A stretch of 9,392 nt of DNA from Dehalococcoidia bacterium (lineage in GTDB: Bacteria; Chloroflexota; Dehalococcoidia; Dehalococcoidales; RBG-16-60-22): NCBI GenBank assembly GCA_013202615.1, contig JABMRL010000254.1, positions 1-9,392 of the forward strand, written 5' to 3'. The stretch's first letter is position 1. Each line of letters starts with the position of its first letter. Below are positions 1 to 7,269 of this stretch, piece after piece. The notes under the pieces are model-generated. The model was not told the DNA's origin and searched no databases. It was given only the letters and a program-made list of their open reading frames with translations. The translations under genes and the position numbers were made by a program.

Positions 1-134
1 ATGTAGTACAATATGCAGACGGGCGCGGCGTAATTATGACAAGTTATACGTGGTCATTACATAACATATATAGTGCGCCCCTATTATCTAACACGAAGTA
101 ATTTACATAATGCGACACAGTAACGCTAAATCTC
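1..134. other. Gene-free AT-rich left edge
   Basis: No coding region is supported here. It lies downstream of the minus-strand membrane-protein gene. It contains GGGCGC (21-26) and its complement GCGCCC (75-80), enclosing a looser pair: GTAAT plus GAC on the left (30-34, 38-40) and GTC plus ATTAC on the right (53-60). The pairing is interrupted and is not followed by a clear T-run in either direction, so I do not call it a terminator. The short string TTACATAA occurs twice. The left end is cut by the window. Confidence 0.4.
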
Positions 135-662
135 TTATTCCTCTAGAACTTGTAGATTCTCATACAATGGTAGTTCACTATGTTTTTTGGCTTCTTTTAA
201 GAAAGCGGTATATTTATAATCCCAAGAGCGCAATAGATTTAGATAAAAATGAAAGCCCTCAAATGAAGCCTTGAATTCTTTAAGTATTGAGTCATCGATT
301 GTTTTGTGCTGTCTTCTTTCTTTTATCGCTGATAAATAATTAGTTAGAGCGTAAGTAGCTCGTCTAACTAATCCTATGAATTCATTACCAACCTTTATGG
401 CTGCTGCAGTTGAGTCTGTACTTTTACTTACCATTCTAATAAGACCAAAGTAAATTTCATCCTTATTGTAATTATAGGGCAAATAAAATAGCCTTAATGA
501 TTCCTCCATCCAACTAAATAGCTCTTCAGTTGAACGAATCACGCGCTCTCTATTTCTATCCGCTCTTCTGAATATGCAATTTTGCAAAATAGCCCCAACG
601 GCTGCCAAAGCAAGTAAAAATGTAGCCCCGGCGCTAATAGCTAGCAATGTACCTGTATCCAT
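135..662 (-). CDS. Unrecognised single-pass membrane protein, about 175 aa
   Basis: I do not recognise a family. From the ATG at 662 the protein has one hydrophobic segment at about residues 5-27, followed at once by a basic stretch (FRRADRNRER). That predicts a short outside N-terminus and a cytoplasmic C-terminal domain. The remaining ~145 residues look mostly helical, are rich in charged and aromatic residues, and contain no catalytic motif or metal site that I can identify. An alternative TTG start at 680 would add six residues, but ATG is preferred because it directly precedes the hydrophobic segment. No normally spaced Shine-Dalgarno is present; GGGAG ends only one base before the ATG. 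A good extended -10 box lies just upstream, suggesting a leaderless transcript. Base composition is far more AT-rich than the operon to the right: one 60-base sample has about 32% G+C against about 60% in hflX. This suggests an acquired or accessory gene. That it is a real gene is likely; its function is unknown. Confidence 0.6.
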   Translation of the reverse strand: MDTGTLLAISAGATFLLALAAVGAILQNCIFRRADRNRERVIRSTEELFSWMEESLRLFYLPYNYNKDEIYFGLIRMVSKSTDSTAAAIKVGNEFIGLVRRATYALTNYLSAIKERRQHKTIDDSILKEFKASFEGFHFYLNLLRSWDYKYTAFLKEAKKHSELPLYENLQVLEE

Positions 663-668
663 ACTCCC

Positions 669-674
669 ATTATA
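669..674 (-). promoter_or_regulatory. Extended -10 promoter box for the membrane-protein gene
   Basis: The minus strand reads TGGTATAAT just before the ATG, a perfect TATAAT hexamer preceded by the TGn extension. No good -35 hexamer lies 16-18 bases upstream (those bases read about TAATAA/ATAATA), but an extended -10 can work without one. Transcription starting about seven bases downstream would begin at or within one or two bases of the ATG at 662, so the mRNA would be leaderless or nearly so. The box overlaps the alternative TTG start at 680, which would then not be transcribed. The function is inferred from sequence only. Confidence 0.45.
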
Positions 675-745
675 CCACAAATAATCTGACTTATTATGTT
701 AACTCGTCACCCGTCCATGTCAGCGGGGTATAAAATCCCTCTCGG

Positions 746-766
746 TCTCCCTTTGCAAAAGGGAGA
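746..766. repeat. Short perfect hairpin, 9-bp arms, 3-nt loop
   Basis: TCTCCCTTT (746-754) is followed after GCA by its exact complement AAAGGGAGA (758-766). Neither side is followed by a T-run, so an intrinsic terminator is unlikely. It sits nine bases from a second hairpin of the same design, with a pyrimidine arm, a 3-base loop and a purine arm. That suggests a dispersed palindromic repeat (REP-like or relic element) rather than a regulatory site. Confidence 0.65.
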
Positions 767-775
767 GGCTTATGT

Positions 776-798
776 GTCCCCCTTTGATAAAGGGGGAC
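776..798. repeat. Short perfect hairpin, 10-bp arms, 3-nt loop
   Basis: GTCCCCCTTT (776-785) is separated by GAT from its exact complement AAAGGGGGAC (789-798). This is the stronger of the two neighbouring palindromes, with six G:C pairs per arm. The sequence continues directly into the G-rich direct repeats at 802-829. I recall similar CCCCCTTT...AAAGGGGG palindromes scattered in many environmental bacterial genomes, but I have not checked this. The plus-strand side continues with TAAGGGGG rather than T-residues, so a terminator role is not supported. Confidence 0.7.
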
Positions 799-801
799 TA
801 A

Positions 802-829
802 GGGGGATTTAAACCAGCGGGGGATTTAA
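802..829. repeat. Direct repeat GGGGGATTTAA, two copies
   Basis: The 11-base string GGGGGATTTAA occurs at 802-812 and again at 819-829, a 17-base period. A degraded third unit (TAAGGGATTA) follows at about 831-840. Together with the two hairpins this forms a G-rich repeat patch of about 100 bases. Confidence 0.6.
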
Positions 830-1017
830 CTAAGGGATTAAGAGGGTGGGTTGCTAAAAAGCCTGATGACCCGCGAAAAACCAGAAACCCCACAGGACCT
901 GGATTTCCCCAAAACTTAACCGAAAATCTGCCCCCTGAAATCTTTGTAAATACCAACCCATTCAAAAAGAATTTAAGGGGCCTGGATTTTGATTTGAGAG
1001 CGTCATTTTGGAGGGGG

Positions 1018-2121
1018 TTAAAAAGTGGTGGCGGGATGAGCGATTTGCTGGCTTATCAGTTCCGTCAACCCGGTCAACCCCCATTTTCGGGTCGCCGACA
1101 GCAGCACCGTCTTGTCCCCGGCGGATTGGTCGGCTAAAAACCCGGTGGCACCCGCCTCGTCCCATTCCCGGTCATCTGGCAACAGCCGGTCGATTTTGTT
1201 CAGCACGGTTATGATTGTCTTACCAGAGAGGTTGAGGTCGGCCAGTATTTCCTCCACGGTCTGGCACTGCTCGGCGGCGTCCGGCGAAGAAAGGTCGACG
1301 ACGTGCAGCAGCAACGCCGCTTCATCCAGTTCCTCCAGCGTTGCCCGGAAAGAGGTAACGATGGTGGGCGGCAGCTTCCGTATAAAACCCACGGTGTCCG
1401 TGAGCAGTATCGCCTTTCCATCGGGAAGCATGAGGCGCCGGGTCGTCGGGTCCAGCGTGGCGAATAGTTTGTCCTCGGTAAAGACCCCGGCCTGGCAGAG
1501 GGCATTGAGCAACGTGCTTTTCCCGGAGTTGGTATACCCCACCAGGGACACCACCGGTATACCGCTTTTAAGTCGTTTCTGGCGGTAGAGGGAGCGGTGT
1601 TTCCTGACCTCTTCAATCTGCCCCTGCAGGCGATGGATTTTACGCCGGATCAGCCGCCGGTCGGTTTCCAGCTGCGACTCCCCGGGGCCTCTCGTGCCGA
1701 TGCCACCCCCCAGCCTTTCCAGGTGGCTCCACTGCCCGGCAAGCCTGGGCAGAAGGTACTGGTGTTGCGCCAGCTCAACCTGCAGCTGACCCTCGCGGGT
1801 ACGGGCGCGGTGGGCAAAGATATCCAGGATAAGCGCGACACGATCGATAACCTTAACCTGCAGTGCTTCTTCCAGGTTACGCTGCTGCAGCGGGGTCAGT
1901 TCGTCGTCGAAGATAACTACATCGTAACCGGTCTGTTCTTTATGGGCAACCAGCTCTTCCAGTTTTCCTTTGCCGACGTAATGTGTCTTTGCCGGCGCGG
2001 GCAGCTTCTGGATAATCTGGCCGACCACGCTGGCGCCGGCGGTACCGGTCAATAGTGCCAGTTCATTGACAGATGCCATGGCCGACCACCGGCCCGTGGT
2101 CTCCCTTGACTCCACCGCCAC
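1018..2121 (-). CDS. hflX: HflX ribosome-associated GTPase
   Basis: HflX binds the 50S subunit and uses GTP hydrolysis to split or rescue stalled ribosomes, notably after stress. From the GTG at 2121 the frame gives 367 residues: the HflX N-terminal domain (about 15-125), the glycine-rich [12 protein letters not shown] signature (145-156) leading into a helical linker, and a G domain. The GTPase motifs are G1 GYTNSGKS (195-202), switch I DPTTRR (224-229), G3 DTVG (242-245), G4 NKID (308-311) and G5 SAT (342-344). The C-terminus is short and lacks a long extra domain. The start is a problem: the in-frame codons just upstream of the GTG encode ERAFL, which with VAVE looks like the conserved opening of the family, yet no ATG, GTG or TTG lies between the dapL stop and the GTG at 2121. 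The true start is therefore probably upstream and non-standard, or altered. It is the last gene of the minus-strand operon. Identity is near certain; the start is not. Confidence 0.93.
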   Translation of the reverse strand: MAVESRETTGRWSAMASVNELALLTGTAGASVVGQIIQKLPAPAKTHYVGKGKLEELVAHKEQTGYDVVIFDDELTPLQQRNLEEALQVKVIDRVALILDIFAHRARTREGQLQVELAQHQYLLPRLAGQWSHLERLGGGIGTRGPGESQLETDRRLIRRKIHRLQGQIEEVRKHRSLYRQKRLKSGIPVVSLVGYTNSGKSTLLNALCQAGVFTEDKLFATLDPTTRRLMLPDGKAILLTDTVGFIRKLPPTIVTSFRATLEELDEAALLLHVVDLSSPDAAEQCQTVEEILADLNLSGKTIITVLNKIDRLLPDDREWDEAGATGFLADQSAGDKTVLLSATRKWGLTGLTELISQQIAHPATTF

Positions 2122-2190
2122 CAGGAAGGCTCGCTCAGGCGCGTTATGAGTGAGAACTGTGCTCCTCGTAATATGCCTCTTTATGTCAAC

Positions 2191-3375
2191 TTACTTCTTC
2201 GCCACCTGCCGCCGTGTATTGCGCCAGCCGGACAGTCGTGACAGCCCTTTGACCAGCGATGCGTCCGGTATGGTCATGGACAACCTTATATACCCTTCTC
2301 CCTGCTTGCCGTAACCTATTCCAGGGGTAACCGCCACTCCCACCTGTTCCAGCAGGTCCGCGGTGAAGTCCATTGAACTGTAACCTTCCGGGACTTTCGC
2401 CCAGATATAGAGGCTTGCTTTTGGCGGTTTGGCTTCCAGGCCGATTTCATTCAGCACCTCAACAATAAGATCACGACGCCTCTCATAAACGGCATTATGC
2501 TCCTTAATACAATCCTGAGGCCCCGTCAATGCCTCTATGGCCGCATACTGAATCGCCTGGGGGATTCCCGAATCCAGGTTCGATTTAAGCCTCATAAGAG
2601 CATTTATCATGGTGGCATTGCCAACGGCCATCCCGATGCGCCAGCCGGTCATATTGTAGCTCTTGGAGAGCGAGTGGAACTCCACGCCGACATCTCTGGC
2701 TCCCTCTGCCTGCATGAAGCTCACCGGCTTATATCCGTCATAAGCGACCTCGGTATAGGGTCCGTCATGGCATACCACCAAGTCGTGCTGCCTAGCAAAT
2801 TTAACGACGCGGTTGAAAAAATCAAGGTCGGCAACGGCGGCGGTGGGGTTATTAGGGTAGTTAATCCACAGGAGCCGGGCCTTTTTGAGAACGTCTTCGG
2901 GGATGGCATCAAGGTCAGGCAGCCAGTTGTTCTCCTCTTTTAGCGGCATATAATACGGCTCGCCATCAGCCAGTAAGGCGCTCACCGAATAGACCGGATA
3001 TCCCGGGTCAGGCACCAGGGCGACATCGCCATTACCGATAAAACAGAAAGCAATGTGGCCGATTCCCTCTTTGGAGCCTATCAATGGCAATACCTCTTTA
3101 TCCGCGTCAAAGGAAAGGCCGAAGCGCTGCTGGTACCAGTCTGCTATCGCCCGGCGCAATGCCGGAAGACTATCTGATTCCGGATAACGGTGGTTGGCCG
3201 GGTCGCGGGCGGCTTCACAGAGCCGGTCGATGATATGCTGCGGCGTTGGGATATCGGGGTCACCGATGGCAAAGCTGATGACCTCTTCGCCTCTGGCTTT
3301 CTTCGCCGCGATTTTCCGGCTGATTTCAATGAATAAATATGGCGGTAATTTTTCAACACGCTTGGCTAATCTCAT
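2191..3375 (-). CDS. dapL: LL-diaminopimelate aminotransferase (class I/II, PLP-dependent)
   Basis: DapL converts tetrahydrodipicolinate to LL-diaminopimelate in one step with glutamate as amino donor, bypassing the acylated DapD-DapC-DapE route. This cytoplasmic enzyme of 394 residues has fold-type I motifs: IGDPDIPTP near 37-45, NYPNNPT (172-178), the PLP-pyridine aspartate in HDGPY (D204, Y207), and SLSKSYNMTGWR with the Schiff-base lysine K238 and phosphate-binding R246. I chose the ATG at 3375 over an in-frame GTG at 3405 because AAGGAG sits six bases upstream and the GTG would lie inside dapF. The gap to dapF is 10 nt and the Shine-Dalgarno overlaps the dapF stop, which suggests coupled translation. 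The dapF neighbour supports DapL over a generic aspartate/alanine aminotransferase, which sequence alone does not fully exclude. Confidence 0.85.
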   Translation of the reverse strand: MRLAKRVEKLPPYLFIEISRKIAAKKARGEEVISFAIGDPDIPTPQHIIDRLCEAARDPANHRYPESDSLPALRRAIADWYQQRFGLSFDADKEVLPLIGSKEGIGHIAFCFIGNGDVALVPDPGYPVYSVSALLADGEPYYMPLKEENNWLPDLDAIPEDVLKKARLLWINYPNNPTAAVADLDFFNRVVKFARQHDLVVCHDGPYTEVAYDGYKPVSFMQAEGARDVGVEFHSLSKSYNMTGWRIGMAVGNATMINALMRLKSNLDSGIPQAIQYAAIEALTGPQDCIKEHNAVYERRRDLIVEVLNEIGLEAKPPKASLYIWAKVPEGYSSMDFTADLLEQVGVAVTPGIGYGKQGEGYIRLSMTIPDASLVKGLSRLSGWRNTRRQVAKK

Positions 3376-3381
3376 TGCTTG

Positions 3382-3388
3382 CTCCTTA
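3382..3388 (-). promoter_or_regulatory. Strong ribosome binding site of dapL overlapping dapF stop
   Basis: The minus strand reads TAAGGAG, in which TAA is the stop codon of dapF and AAGGAG is a strong Shine-Dalgarno six bases before the ATG at 3375. It decides the dapL start and places reinitiation exactly at the end of dapF. Confidence 0.8.
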
Positions 3389-4246
3389 ATCCGGCCATTC
3401 GCCACAAAATATTGCTTCTGCCGGGCCGGTCATCAAAACTTCGTCGGCACCACCCCACTCCAGCAGCAATGTTCCACCCAGCAGTTTTATGTTTGTATTA
3501 TTATCCACATAATCATATAACTTTGCGGCCACAGCTACCGCGCAGGCACCGCTTCCACACGCCAGCGTTTCCCCGGCACCCCGCTCCCAGGTACGGACCT
3601 CTATCTCTTGCCTGTTTATCACACGAGCGACCTCAAAGTTGGCTCGCCGCGGGAAAATGTCTAAACGCTCCACCTCGGGCCCGATACTGGACAGCGGGAA
3701 ATCGGCTACTGGCCTCTCTTGAAAATAAACCGCGTGCGGATTTCCCATAGAGACAAAGTTGAGCCGCAGGTCAGTACCGTTAACATTCACCGGATAGCTA
3801 AGCATAGAGTTTATGTAAACTATTCTCTCCCTGCCTTGCTCAATCCTGGCCGGTATCTCTCTTTCCTGAAATACAGGCTCGCCCATGCCCGCCTGAATAC
3901 TGATAAGCCGGGCGTTCTCTTCATTAAGCTTGAGCTGTCTCACGCCGACTATCGTTTCCACTGATATGCAGTCGGCACCGGCGTTTATCATCCCATTGTC
4001 GTACACATAGCGGGCCAGGCACCTGATACCGTTGCCGCAGGCCTCTGCTTCGGAACCATCCGGGTCAAACATGCGCATGCGGAAATCCGCCTTTCCAGAC
4101 GGCAGAAGCAATAGCAATCCGTCACTGCCAATGCCGAAGTGGCGCTCGCACATAGCCAGTGCCAGCTTTGGCCAGTCGCGCTGTTCATCGCTGGTTTCCA
4201 CCAGAATAAAATCATTTCCCGTGCCCTGTAGCTTGGTGAACTTCAT
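3386..4246 (-). CDS. dapF: Diaminopimelate epimerase
   Basis: DapF interconverts LL- and meso-diaminopimelate without a cofactor, using two cysteines as acid and base. It acts right after DapL, and meso-DAP is the precursor of lysine and, where made, of peptidoglycan. The 286-residue product has family-typical length and is a two-lobed pseudo-repeat. The N-terminus GTGNDF (8-13) is canonical. The first catalytic cysteine is C70 in ACGNGIRC, and the second is C230 in ACGSGACA. The substrate-binding segments NPHAVYF (169-175) and ERGAGET (221-227) are also present. The ATG at 4246 lies six bases after the miaA stop; only a weak ribosome site is visible, so translation is probably coupled to miaA. 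Everything needed for activity appears intact. Confidence 0.96.
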   Translation of the reverse strand: MKFTKLQGTGNDFILVETSDEQRDWPKLALAMCERHFGIGSDGLLLLLPSGKADFRMRMFDPDGSEAEACGNGIRCLARYVYDNGMINAGADCISVETIVGVRQLKLNEENARLISIQAGMGEPVFQEREIPARIEQGRERIVYINSMLSYPVNVNGTDLRLNFVSMGNPHAVYFQERPVADFPLSSIGPEVERLDIFPRRANFEVARVINRQEIEVRTWERGAGETLACGSGACAVAVAAKLYDYVDNNTNIKLLGGTLLLEWGGADEVLMTGPAEAIFCGEWPD

Positions 4247-4252
4247 CTGCCG

Positions 4253-5206
4253 TCACTCACTAACCGTAAGTACTTCTTTATGGTCGGTCTTGCCTTCCAG
4301 AAACCTGGATACAAGTACTTCAATCTCCGTCTCTCGAATTTGAGCTATATCAAACCAGTGAATTTGCGCATCATTCAGGCGGAACCAGGCATACTGATGA
4401 CGGACAAATCGATGCGTTTCGTATTTAATTTGCTGTACTGCGTCCTCCAGGCTTATTTCGCCCCTGAGAAACAGGGCTATCTGTTTGTAGCCAATGCCGG
4501 ACATGGCCGGTAGATTAAAATCATACCCCATATTGACCAATTTTTCCACCTCGGCGACCAGCCCCTGCCCTATCATATCATCCACTCTTTTATCTATTCG
4601 CCGGTACAGTTCTTTACGTTCGGCAGTGAGCCCGATTACTAAAGAGCGATAAGGCATGGTTTTCTTATTTTGAAGTTGAGAGGAGGCCGTGTCCGTCTGG
4701 TGGTGCACCTCAAGCGCCCTTATCACCCGCCGTACGTTACGAGGGTCAATTTTTTGCGCCGCCGCCGGGTCAACTCTGGTCAACTCTTCATATAGACCCT
4801 GATACCCGATGTCGGCGGCCTTTTTCTCCAAACAACGTCTCAGTTCGGAGTCCGGTTTCGCCTCCGGCAGCTGCCACCCTTCCAGTACCGCCCTTACATA
4901 CAAACCGCTGCCGCCGGCCAAAACTGGCAGCTTATCACGACCGTGAATTTCCCGTATGGCGTCGAAGGCCAGCGCCTGATATTGCGCCAGGCTGAAATCC
5001 TGATTCGGGTCGACAATGTCAATAAGGTGGTGCCGGATATGCGCCCGGTCCTTCAGGTCAGGCTTGGCGGTGCCGATATCCATATGCCGGTAAACCTGAC
5101 GGCTGTCGGCGCCGACGATTTCGCCACCAAATTTTCTGGCTAGATGAATGGCCAGTCGGCTTTTACCAATGCCGGTCGGGCCAACTATCGCTGCTATGGA
5201 TTTCAT
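4253..5206 (-). CDS. miaA: tRNA dimethylallyltransferase MiaA
   Basis: MiaA transfers the dimethylallyl group of DMAPP to N6 of A37 in tRNAs that read codons starting with U, making i6A, which improves decoding. The 317-residue product has the P-loop GPTGIGKS (9-16), DSRQVYRHMDIGTAKP (34-49) with the catalytic aspartate D34, AGGSGLY (97-103), the IDPRNVRRVIRALE segment (153-166), and a C-terminal HQYAWFR (270-276) matching the family RQxTWFR box. Position S100 replaces the threonine of the GGT motif seen in E. coli MiaA; this is conservative and probably functional. The start codon overlaps the tpiA stop as ATGA, implying translational coupling. DMAPP comes from the MEP pathway, whose first enzyme, DXS, is encoded in the same gene run. 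The C-terminal ~30 residues are not recognisably conserved. Confidence 0.95.
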   Translation of the reverse strand: MKSIAAIVGPTGIGKSRLAIHLARKFGGEIVGADSRQVYRHMDIGTAKPDLKDRAHIRHHLIDIVDPNQDFSLAQYQALAFDAIREIHGRDKLPVLAGGSGLYVRAVLEGWQLPEAKPDSELRRCLEKKAADIGYQGLYEELTRVDPAAAQKIDPRNVRRVIRALEVHHQTDTASSQLQNKKTMPYRSLVIGLTAERKELYRRIDKRVDDMIGQGLVAEVEKLVNMGYDFNLPAMSGIGYKQIALFLRGEISLEDAVQQIKYETHRFVRHQYAWFRLNDAQIHWFDIAQIRETEIEVLVSRFLEGKTDHKEVLTVSE

Positions 5207-5967
5207 TTCCCGTTTTTACTTGTAGCTGTCTGGCTGACGATGCTAATGAACTCGCTGGCTTTAAGGCTCGCCCCACCGACCAGCGCCCCATCTATTTCGG
5301 GCTGCTGCATGAACTCGGCGGCGTTGGCCGAATTAACACTGCCGCCGTATAGTATGCGCATTTCCTGAGCGACCTTTTCTCCGTATGCACTGGCAATACT
5401 TTGACGGATAAACGCAATCGTCTCCCCTGCCTGCTCACCGGTGGCTGACTTCCCGGTCCCGATAGCCCAGACAGGTTCATAGGCAATGACCAGACCGTCG
5501 ATGTCTTCTACTCCATCCAGGGCTGCCCTCAACTGCTCCGCAACCACTATCTCAGTCTTTCCTGCCTCATTCTCCTCCAAACTCTCACCAACGCACATAA
5601 TCGGTATGATATCTGCCTGCAATGCCGCCACGATTTTCTTGTTGACAATGTCTCCGGTCTCATGAAAATACTGCCGCCGCTCTGAATGCCCGATAATGCC
5701 ATACTCACAGAGGTCGGCCACCATCAAAGGTGAAACCTCACCGGTATAGGCACCTTTTTCGGCGAAGAACAGGTTCTGCGCACCGAATTTGATAGTGCTG
5801 CCGGCGAGCAGTTCCTTTACCGGCGCCAGCGAAACAAAGGGTGGACAGATTACCTTCTCCACGCTGGCAATTTTCTCCAGTTCGTCCTTCATTGCCCTGA
5901 CCAGCTCCAGAGCCTCAGGGACTATGGTATTCATCTTCCAGTTGCCAGCAATTAATGGTGTACGCAT
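5203..5967 (-). CDS. tpiA: Triosephosphate isomerase
   Basis: TpiA interconverts dihydroxyacetone phosphate and glyceraldehyde 3-phosphate in glycolysis and gluconeogenesis. It also supplies the glyceraldehyde 3-phosphate consumed by DXS. The 254-residue product is a complete TIM barrel: NWKMN with active-site K11 (9-13), the electrophile H94 in IIGHSERR, the catalytic base E164 in AYEPVWAIGTG, loop 6 at about 168-176, the phosphate-binding LYGGSV (206-211), and GALVGGASL near the end. An in-frame ATG at 6024 would add 19 residues but overlaps pgk. The ATG at 5967 begins exactly at the conserved N-terminus and has GAGGAG six bases upstream. It follows pgk by 28 nt and overlaps miaA by 4 nt. 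Confidence 0.97.
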   Translation of the reverse strand: MRTPLIAGNWKMNTIVPEALELVRAMKDELEKIASVEKVICPPFVSLAPVKELLAGSTIKFGAQNLFFAEKGAYTGEVSPLMVADLCEYGIIGHSERRQYFHETGDIVNKKIVAALQADIIPIMCVGESLEENEAGKTEIVVAEQLRAALDGVEDIDGLVIAYEPVWAIGTGKSATGEQAGETIAFIRQSIASAYGEKVAQEMRILYGGSVNSANAAEFMQQPEIDGALVGGASLKASEFISIVSQTATSKNGK

Positions 5968-5973
5968 TATCCT

Positions 5974-5979
5974 CTCCTC
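5974..5979 (-). promoter_or_regulatory. Ribosome binding site of tpiA
   Basis: GAGGAG on the minus strand lies six bases before the ATG at 5967. It is the evidence for that start over the longer in-frame start at 6024. The dxs and pgk genes, by contrast, have no comparable site. Confidence 0.75.
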
Positions 5980-5995
5980 AATCAGCTTATCCCGG

Positions 5996-7186
5996 CTACT
6001 CTTTGTCCGGCAGTGCCGCCACACCCGGCAATTTATCTCCGCTCAGGAACTCCAGAGAAGCCCCTCCTCCAGTGGAAACAAAAGTCATTTTCTCCACCAG
6101 GCCCATAGCGCCGACCGCCTCGGCAGTGGAGCCTCCGCCAATGACCGTTATCGCCTCAAGTCCGGCCAGCAGTTTCGCCAGTTCCTGAGTGCCCCCGGCA
6201 AACTCGGGGATTTCGAATATCCCCATGGGACCGTTCCAGAAGACTGTTTTACATTTCTGCAACTCCCGGCTGAAGCTGTCTATTGTCTGCGGCCCTGTAT
6301 CCACGATTCGCTTTTCCCCTGGTATCTTTGCCATCGGGACAATTTCCGTTTTCGCCCCATTGCTTATTTCATCGGCAACCACAAAGTCCACCGGCAGCAC
6401 TAAGTTGACTTTCTTCCTCCGTGCCAGTTCCATTAAGTGGCTGGCAGTACCCAGCATATCCGTCTCGACCAGAGACTGCCCCACTTCATATGATTCTGCC
6501 TTTAGAAAAGTCGCCGCCATGCCACCCCCAACCATGACATAGTCCACTTTATCCATTATGTTTTCCAGCATGCTGACCTTATCGCTTATCTTGGCTCCAC
6601 CGAGCAGAGCCGCGAACGGCCGCGCCGGGTTTTCCAGTATCTTACCCAGATTTGCCACCTCTTTTTCCATCAGAAAGCCAGCCGCCGCCGGCAGGTATTC
6701 TGCGATGACCGATACCGAGGCATGTGCCCGGTGCGCCGCGCCAAAAGCATCATTGACAAAGACATCGCCCAGACGGGCCAGGGCCTGCGCAAAGAGCACG
6801 TCTCCCGCCTCCTCTTCCCCATGAAAGCGAAGGTTCTCCAGCATGAGAACATCACCGGCTTTCATCGCGGCCGCCATATTCTCCACCTCAGGGCCAACGC
6901 AGTCCGGGGCCATGACAACCGGCTGCTTGAGGATTTGAGAGAGGCGCCCGGCAACCGTATCCAATCTCAGGTTTTCAACCACTTTCCCCCCGGGGCGACC
7001 CAGGTGGGACATCAATATCACCCTTGCGCCGCGGTCTTTAAGATATTCAATCGTCGGCAGGGCGGCACGAATACGGTTATCGTCCGCTATATCCCCCGTT
7101 TTTTCATCCAGGGGCACATTAAAGTCAACGCGCACCAGCACGCGCCTGCCCTTTACCTCTATATCCTTCACCGTAATTTTATTCAT
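5996..7186 (-). CDS. pgk: Phosphoglycerate kinase
   Basis: PGK interconverts 1,3-bisphosphoglycerate plus ADP and 3-phosphoglycerate plus ATP. In an anaerobe lacking sugar catabolism it would run mainly in the gluconeogenic direction. The 396-residue product has RVDFNVP (19-25), the substrate-binding SHLGRP (60-65), NDAFGAAHRAHAS (145-157), LLGGAKISDK (194-203), FWNGPMG for nucleotide (316-322), IGGGSTAE (349-356) and the C-terminal STGGGAS helix start (371-377). I prefer the ATG at 7186; a TTG one codon earlier (7189) is possible. There is no evident Shine-Dalgarno before either, which is odd beside the strong sites of tpiA and dapL. The 83 nt separating it from dxs contain a small dyad (7205-7218). 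Confidence 0.97.
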   Translation of the reverse strand: MNKITVKDIEVKGRRVLVRVDFNVPLDEKTGDIADDNRIRAALPTIEYLKDRGARVILMSHLGRPGGKVVENLRLDTVAGRLSQILKQPVVMAPDCVGPEVENMAAAMKAGDVLMLENLRFHGEEEAGDVLFAQALARLGDVFVNDAFGAAHRAHASVSVIAEYLPAAAGFLMEKEVANLGKILENPARPFAALLGGAKISDKVSMLENIMDKVDYVMVGGGMAATFLKAESYEVGQSLVETDMLGTASHLMELARRKKVNLVLPVDFVVADEISNGAKTEIVPMAKIPGEKRIVDTGPQTIDSFSRELQKCKTVFWNGPMGIFEIPEFAGGTQELAKLLAGLEAITVIGGGSTAEAVGAMGLVEKMTFVSTGGGASLEFLSGDKLPGVAALPDKE

Positions 7187-7204
7187 CAATTACACTTGAA
7201 AGGA

Positions 7205-7218
7205 AAGTATTGATACTT
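7205..7218. repeat. Small dyad upstream of pgk
   Basis: AAGTAT (7205-7210) and its complement ATACTT (7213-7218) are separated by two bases, about 20 nt before the pgk start. It could be an operator half-site pair or chance in an AT-rich spacer. No convincing promoter accompanies it. Confidence 0.25.
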
Positions 7219-7269
7219 GCTCGGGAATCATGCCATCATGCTTCCGCCACCACATCTTCACCCCGAACC

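Larger units (their letters stand above)
681..1017. other. Repeat-bearing intergenic region with no gene
   Basis: This 337-base stretch lies between the 3' end of hflX and the promoter of the membrane-protein gene. I find no credible coding region. Positions 746-830 hold two short hairpins and G-rich direct repeats, listed separately. The right part (about 890-1017) has two similar strings, ACCTGGATTT near 897 and GCCTGGATTTT near 980, but no further structure. I see no convincing intrinsic terminator for the seven-gene operon: the first ~60 bases after the hflX stop have only a weak ATTC/GAAT pairing around a T-run near 960-975. Confidence 0.6.

Noticed and set aside
20..92. Integron attC site beside the accessory gene
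   Set aside because: A GTTRRRY-like string (GTTAGAT, minus strand at 92-86) is present, but no matching RYYYAAC partner stands at the right place and no cassette array or integrase is seen.
776..798. Intrinsic terminator of the operon or of the membrane-protein gene
   Set aside because: The hairpin is strong, but no T-run follows on either strand. It also lies more than 200 bases past the hflX stop and upstream of the membrane-protein gene.
1597..2055. 152-codon open frame on the plus strand
   Set aside because: It is antisense to the conserved N-terminal half of hflX and has no independent support.
3376..3405. GTG start at 3405 for dapL
   Set aside because: It would overlap the end of dapF and has no ribosome site. 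The ATG at 3375 has AAGGAG at ideal spacing.
5968..6024. ATG start at 6024 for tpiA
   Set aside because: It would overlap pgk and add 19 residues before the conserved RTPLIAGNWKMN opening. The ATG at 5967 has GAGGAG upstream.
5789..6403. 204-codon open frame on the plus strand
   Set aside because: It runs antisense to pgk and tpiA, both with full family motifs, and its translation shows no recognisable domain. It is a shadow of the G+C-rich coding strand.
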